Assembly (NCBI RefSeq): GCF_029968035.1
Contig: NZ_JASCIQ010000062.1
Span: forward strand, 1 to 32,370
DNA: 32,370 nucleotides
DNA from: Streptomyces cavernicola
GTDB lineage: Bacteria; Actinomycetota; Actinomycetes; Streptomycetales; Streptomycetaceae
Direction of reading: 5' to 3'
The notes under the pieces were generated by a model, which saw only the letters and a list, made by a program, of their open reading frames with translations, ran no database searches and had not been told where the DNA came from. A program made the position numbers and the translations under genes. Shown in pieces: positions 31,084 to 32,370 of this stretch; position 1 is the first letter of the stretch; every line of letters begins with the position of its first letter.

Positions 31084-31100
31084 AGTTGTAAAACACAACT
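31084..31100. promoter_or_regulatory. MarR operator O2
   Basis: AGTTGT-AAAAC-ACAACT is a palindrome with 6-bp arms sharing the GTTGT/ACAAC half-sites of O1. It lies 28 bp before the membrane-protein start codon and would overlap its promoter. Confidence 0.75.
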
Positions 31101-31127
31101 ATCAGAGACGGAGACGGGAAGCGGAGC

Positions 31128-32327
31128 ATGAGCGGAACACATCGCCAGGACGCGGGGGCCGGTGCGCGAGCGCCGGAGCGTGCATCGACGGGGGAGAGGC
31201 TCTGGGGGCCGACCCCGCCGGGCGCGCTGCGCCATGTCCTGCTGCATCTGCTCACGCCGCTGCTGATGTGCGTCGGCATGGGCCTCGCGTATCTCGGCGC
31301 GTTCGCGAGCCCCGAGCCGCACCAGATGCCGGTCGCCGTCGTGGGTGCGGGGCCCGAGGCCAAGGTGCTCGCCCAGACCCTGCACGACAAGGCGGGCGAC
31401 GGCCTCGACGTCCGCACCGTGCCCAGCCGCGCGGCGGCGGTCGACGCGCTCAACTCCCGTACGGTCAGCGGCGCTTACGTCATGGACGAGGCGCACCCCG
31501 AACTGCTGGTCGCCACCGCCGGATCGGACACCAGCGCCTCCGCCGTCGAGAAGGTCTTCACGAAGGTCTCCGACGCGCAGGGCACACCGCTGAAGGTCAC
31601 CGACGTCGCGCCGCCCGCCTCCGGCGACCCCACCGGGCAGGGCGTGTTCTTCCTCCTTGTCGCGCTCAGCATCGGCTCGTACGCCTCGGTCGCGGCCCTC
31701 GGCGCCGCCGGTTCCGCGCTGCCGATGCGGCTGCGCGCACTGCTCGTCGCCGGTACGTCGTTCGTGGTCAGCCTGATCGGCGCGGCCTTCGCGGGACCGG
31801 TCTTCCACCTGGTCGACCACGGCCTGTGGGGCGTCTGGGCGATGTCCTGGCTGTACTCGGCGGCGATCCTGTTCATCGGCGTCGGCCTGCACACCTTCCT
31901 CAAGCGGTGGACGACGCTCGGCGTGATGGTGCTGTTCGTGATGCTCAACTTCACCAGCTCCGGCGGGATCTTCCGGCCCGAGCTGCAGAACGGCTTCTTC
32001 GCCTCGCTGCACGCTTTCTGGAACGGCGCCGGCTTCGTCGAGGGCGTACGCGACCTCGTCTACTTCGACGGCCACGGCCTGGCCCGCAACGTGTGGGTCC
32101 TGGTCGCCTGGCTGGCCGTGGGGCTCGTGGTGATGGCCGCCGCGGGGATCACGGAGCGGCGGCGGGGGGAGGCCGCTTCGGCTCCCGCGACGGGGGCGGT
32201 TCCTGCTCCTGCTCCTGCTCCTGCTCCCGTTCCTGCTCCTGCTTCGGCTCCGGCTCCGGCGGGGCGCGCGGCCGACAAGGAAGCGGCCGAGGCCGAGGAG
32301 GAGATGGAGGAGGCCGTCGCGGTCTGA
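31128..32327 (+). CDS. ABC-2/Pip-like membrane protein
   Basis: This 399-aa protein has the topology of ABC-2-type permeases and the YhgE/Pip group: TM1 (about 35-60), a large extracytoplasmic domain (about 62-168), then five TM helices (about 172-195, 203-226, 234-257, 262-282, 321-341). The C-terminal tail is a Pro-Ala repeat (about 351-379) ending in an acidic stretch (EAEEEMEE). No ATPase gene follows within the window. Its divergent MarR regulator suggests a drug- or lipid-export role, which is inferred. ATG 31128 has GGAG only 1 nt upstream; GGGAAG at 6 nt spacing is the more plausible ribosome-binding site. Confidence 0.75.
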   Translation: MSGTHRQDAGAGARAPERASTGERLWGPTPPGALRHVLLHLLTPLLMCVGMGLAYLGAFASPEPHQMPVAVVGAGPEAKVLAQTLHDKAGDGLDVRTVPSRAAAVDALNSRTVSGAYVMDEAHPELLVATAGSDTSASAVEKVFTKVSDAQGTPLKVTDVAPPASGDPTGQGVFFLLVALSIGSYASVAALGAAGSALPMRLRALLVAGTSFVVSLIGAAFAGPVFHLVDHGLWGVWAMSWLYSAAILFIGVGLHTFLKRWTTLGVMVLFVMLNFTSSGGIFRPELQNGFFASLHAFWNGAGFVEGVRDLVYFDGHGLARNVWVLVAWLAVGLVVMAAAGITERRRGEAASAPATGAVPAPAPAPAPVPAPASAPAPAGRAADKEAAEAEEEMEEAVAV

Positions 32328-32370
32328 TCCGCGCGGCGCGCCGCAGACGTGGAAGGGCCCGGCCGAGCGA

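Overview
The window is high-GC actinobacterial DNA and almost certainly Streptomyces. Evidence: very high GC with third-position G/C preference, many GTG starts, the methylmalonyl-CoA mutase operon mutA-mutB-meaB, an LCP-family wall protein, a PobR-type double IclR regulator, and the GC-rich intergenic repeats seen in Streptomyces (core CGCAGTTCCCCGCGCCCCT). It reads as chromosomal; I see no transposase, integrase, phage gene, CRISPR array or RNA gene other than a riboswitch.

Layout. 0-4 kb: a double-length Lrp/AsnC regulator diverges from an M20 amidohydrolase that overlaps a DUF3100-like membrane protein, which looks like an uptake/hydrolysis module. 3.8-4.5 kb: a strong terminator and a large hairpin-repeat block. 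4.5-7.5 kb (minus): a cobalt ECF transporter cbiMNQO under a cobalamin riboswitch. 7.5-10 kb: an orphan NarL-type response regulator diverges from a PAP2 phosphatase/diacylglycerol-kinase fusion. 10-13 kb (minus): a long-form GAPDH, a YciO/TsaC-family protein and a TetR regulator that diverges from a CYP102-like P450. 15.3-20.4 kb: mutA-mutB-meaB; mutA appears leaderless. 20.8-24.6 kb: an exopolysaccharide-type operon made of a 20-codon leader ORF, a small membrane protein, a polysaccharide-deacetylase/GT2 fusion whose deacetylase half has lost its catalytic and metal ligands, and an LCP protein. 25-28.8 kb: pobR and pobA diverge around an operator array, followed by a decapitated MFS transporter remnant. 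28.8-32.3 kb: a GNAT acetyltransferase, a double-VOC protein, and a MarR regulator diverging from an ABC-2/Pip-like membrane protein across twin palindromes.

Themes. Cobalt uptake under B12 control lies about 8 kb from the B12-dependent mutase and its chaperone, so the two loci are metabolically linked. Two regulators (Lrp and IclR) are internal duplications. Four intergenic gaps carry the same ordered repeat cassette, each time downstream of a plus-strand gene. The most unusual candidates are the pseudo-deacetylase/synthase operon with its coupled micro-ORF, and the Lrp/M20/DUF3100 module. All assignments come from reading the sequence; no database search was run.
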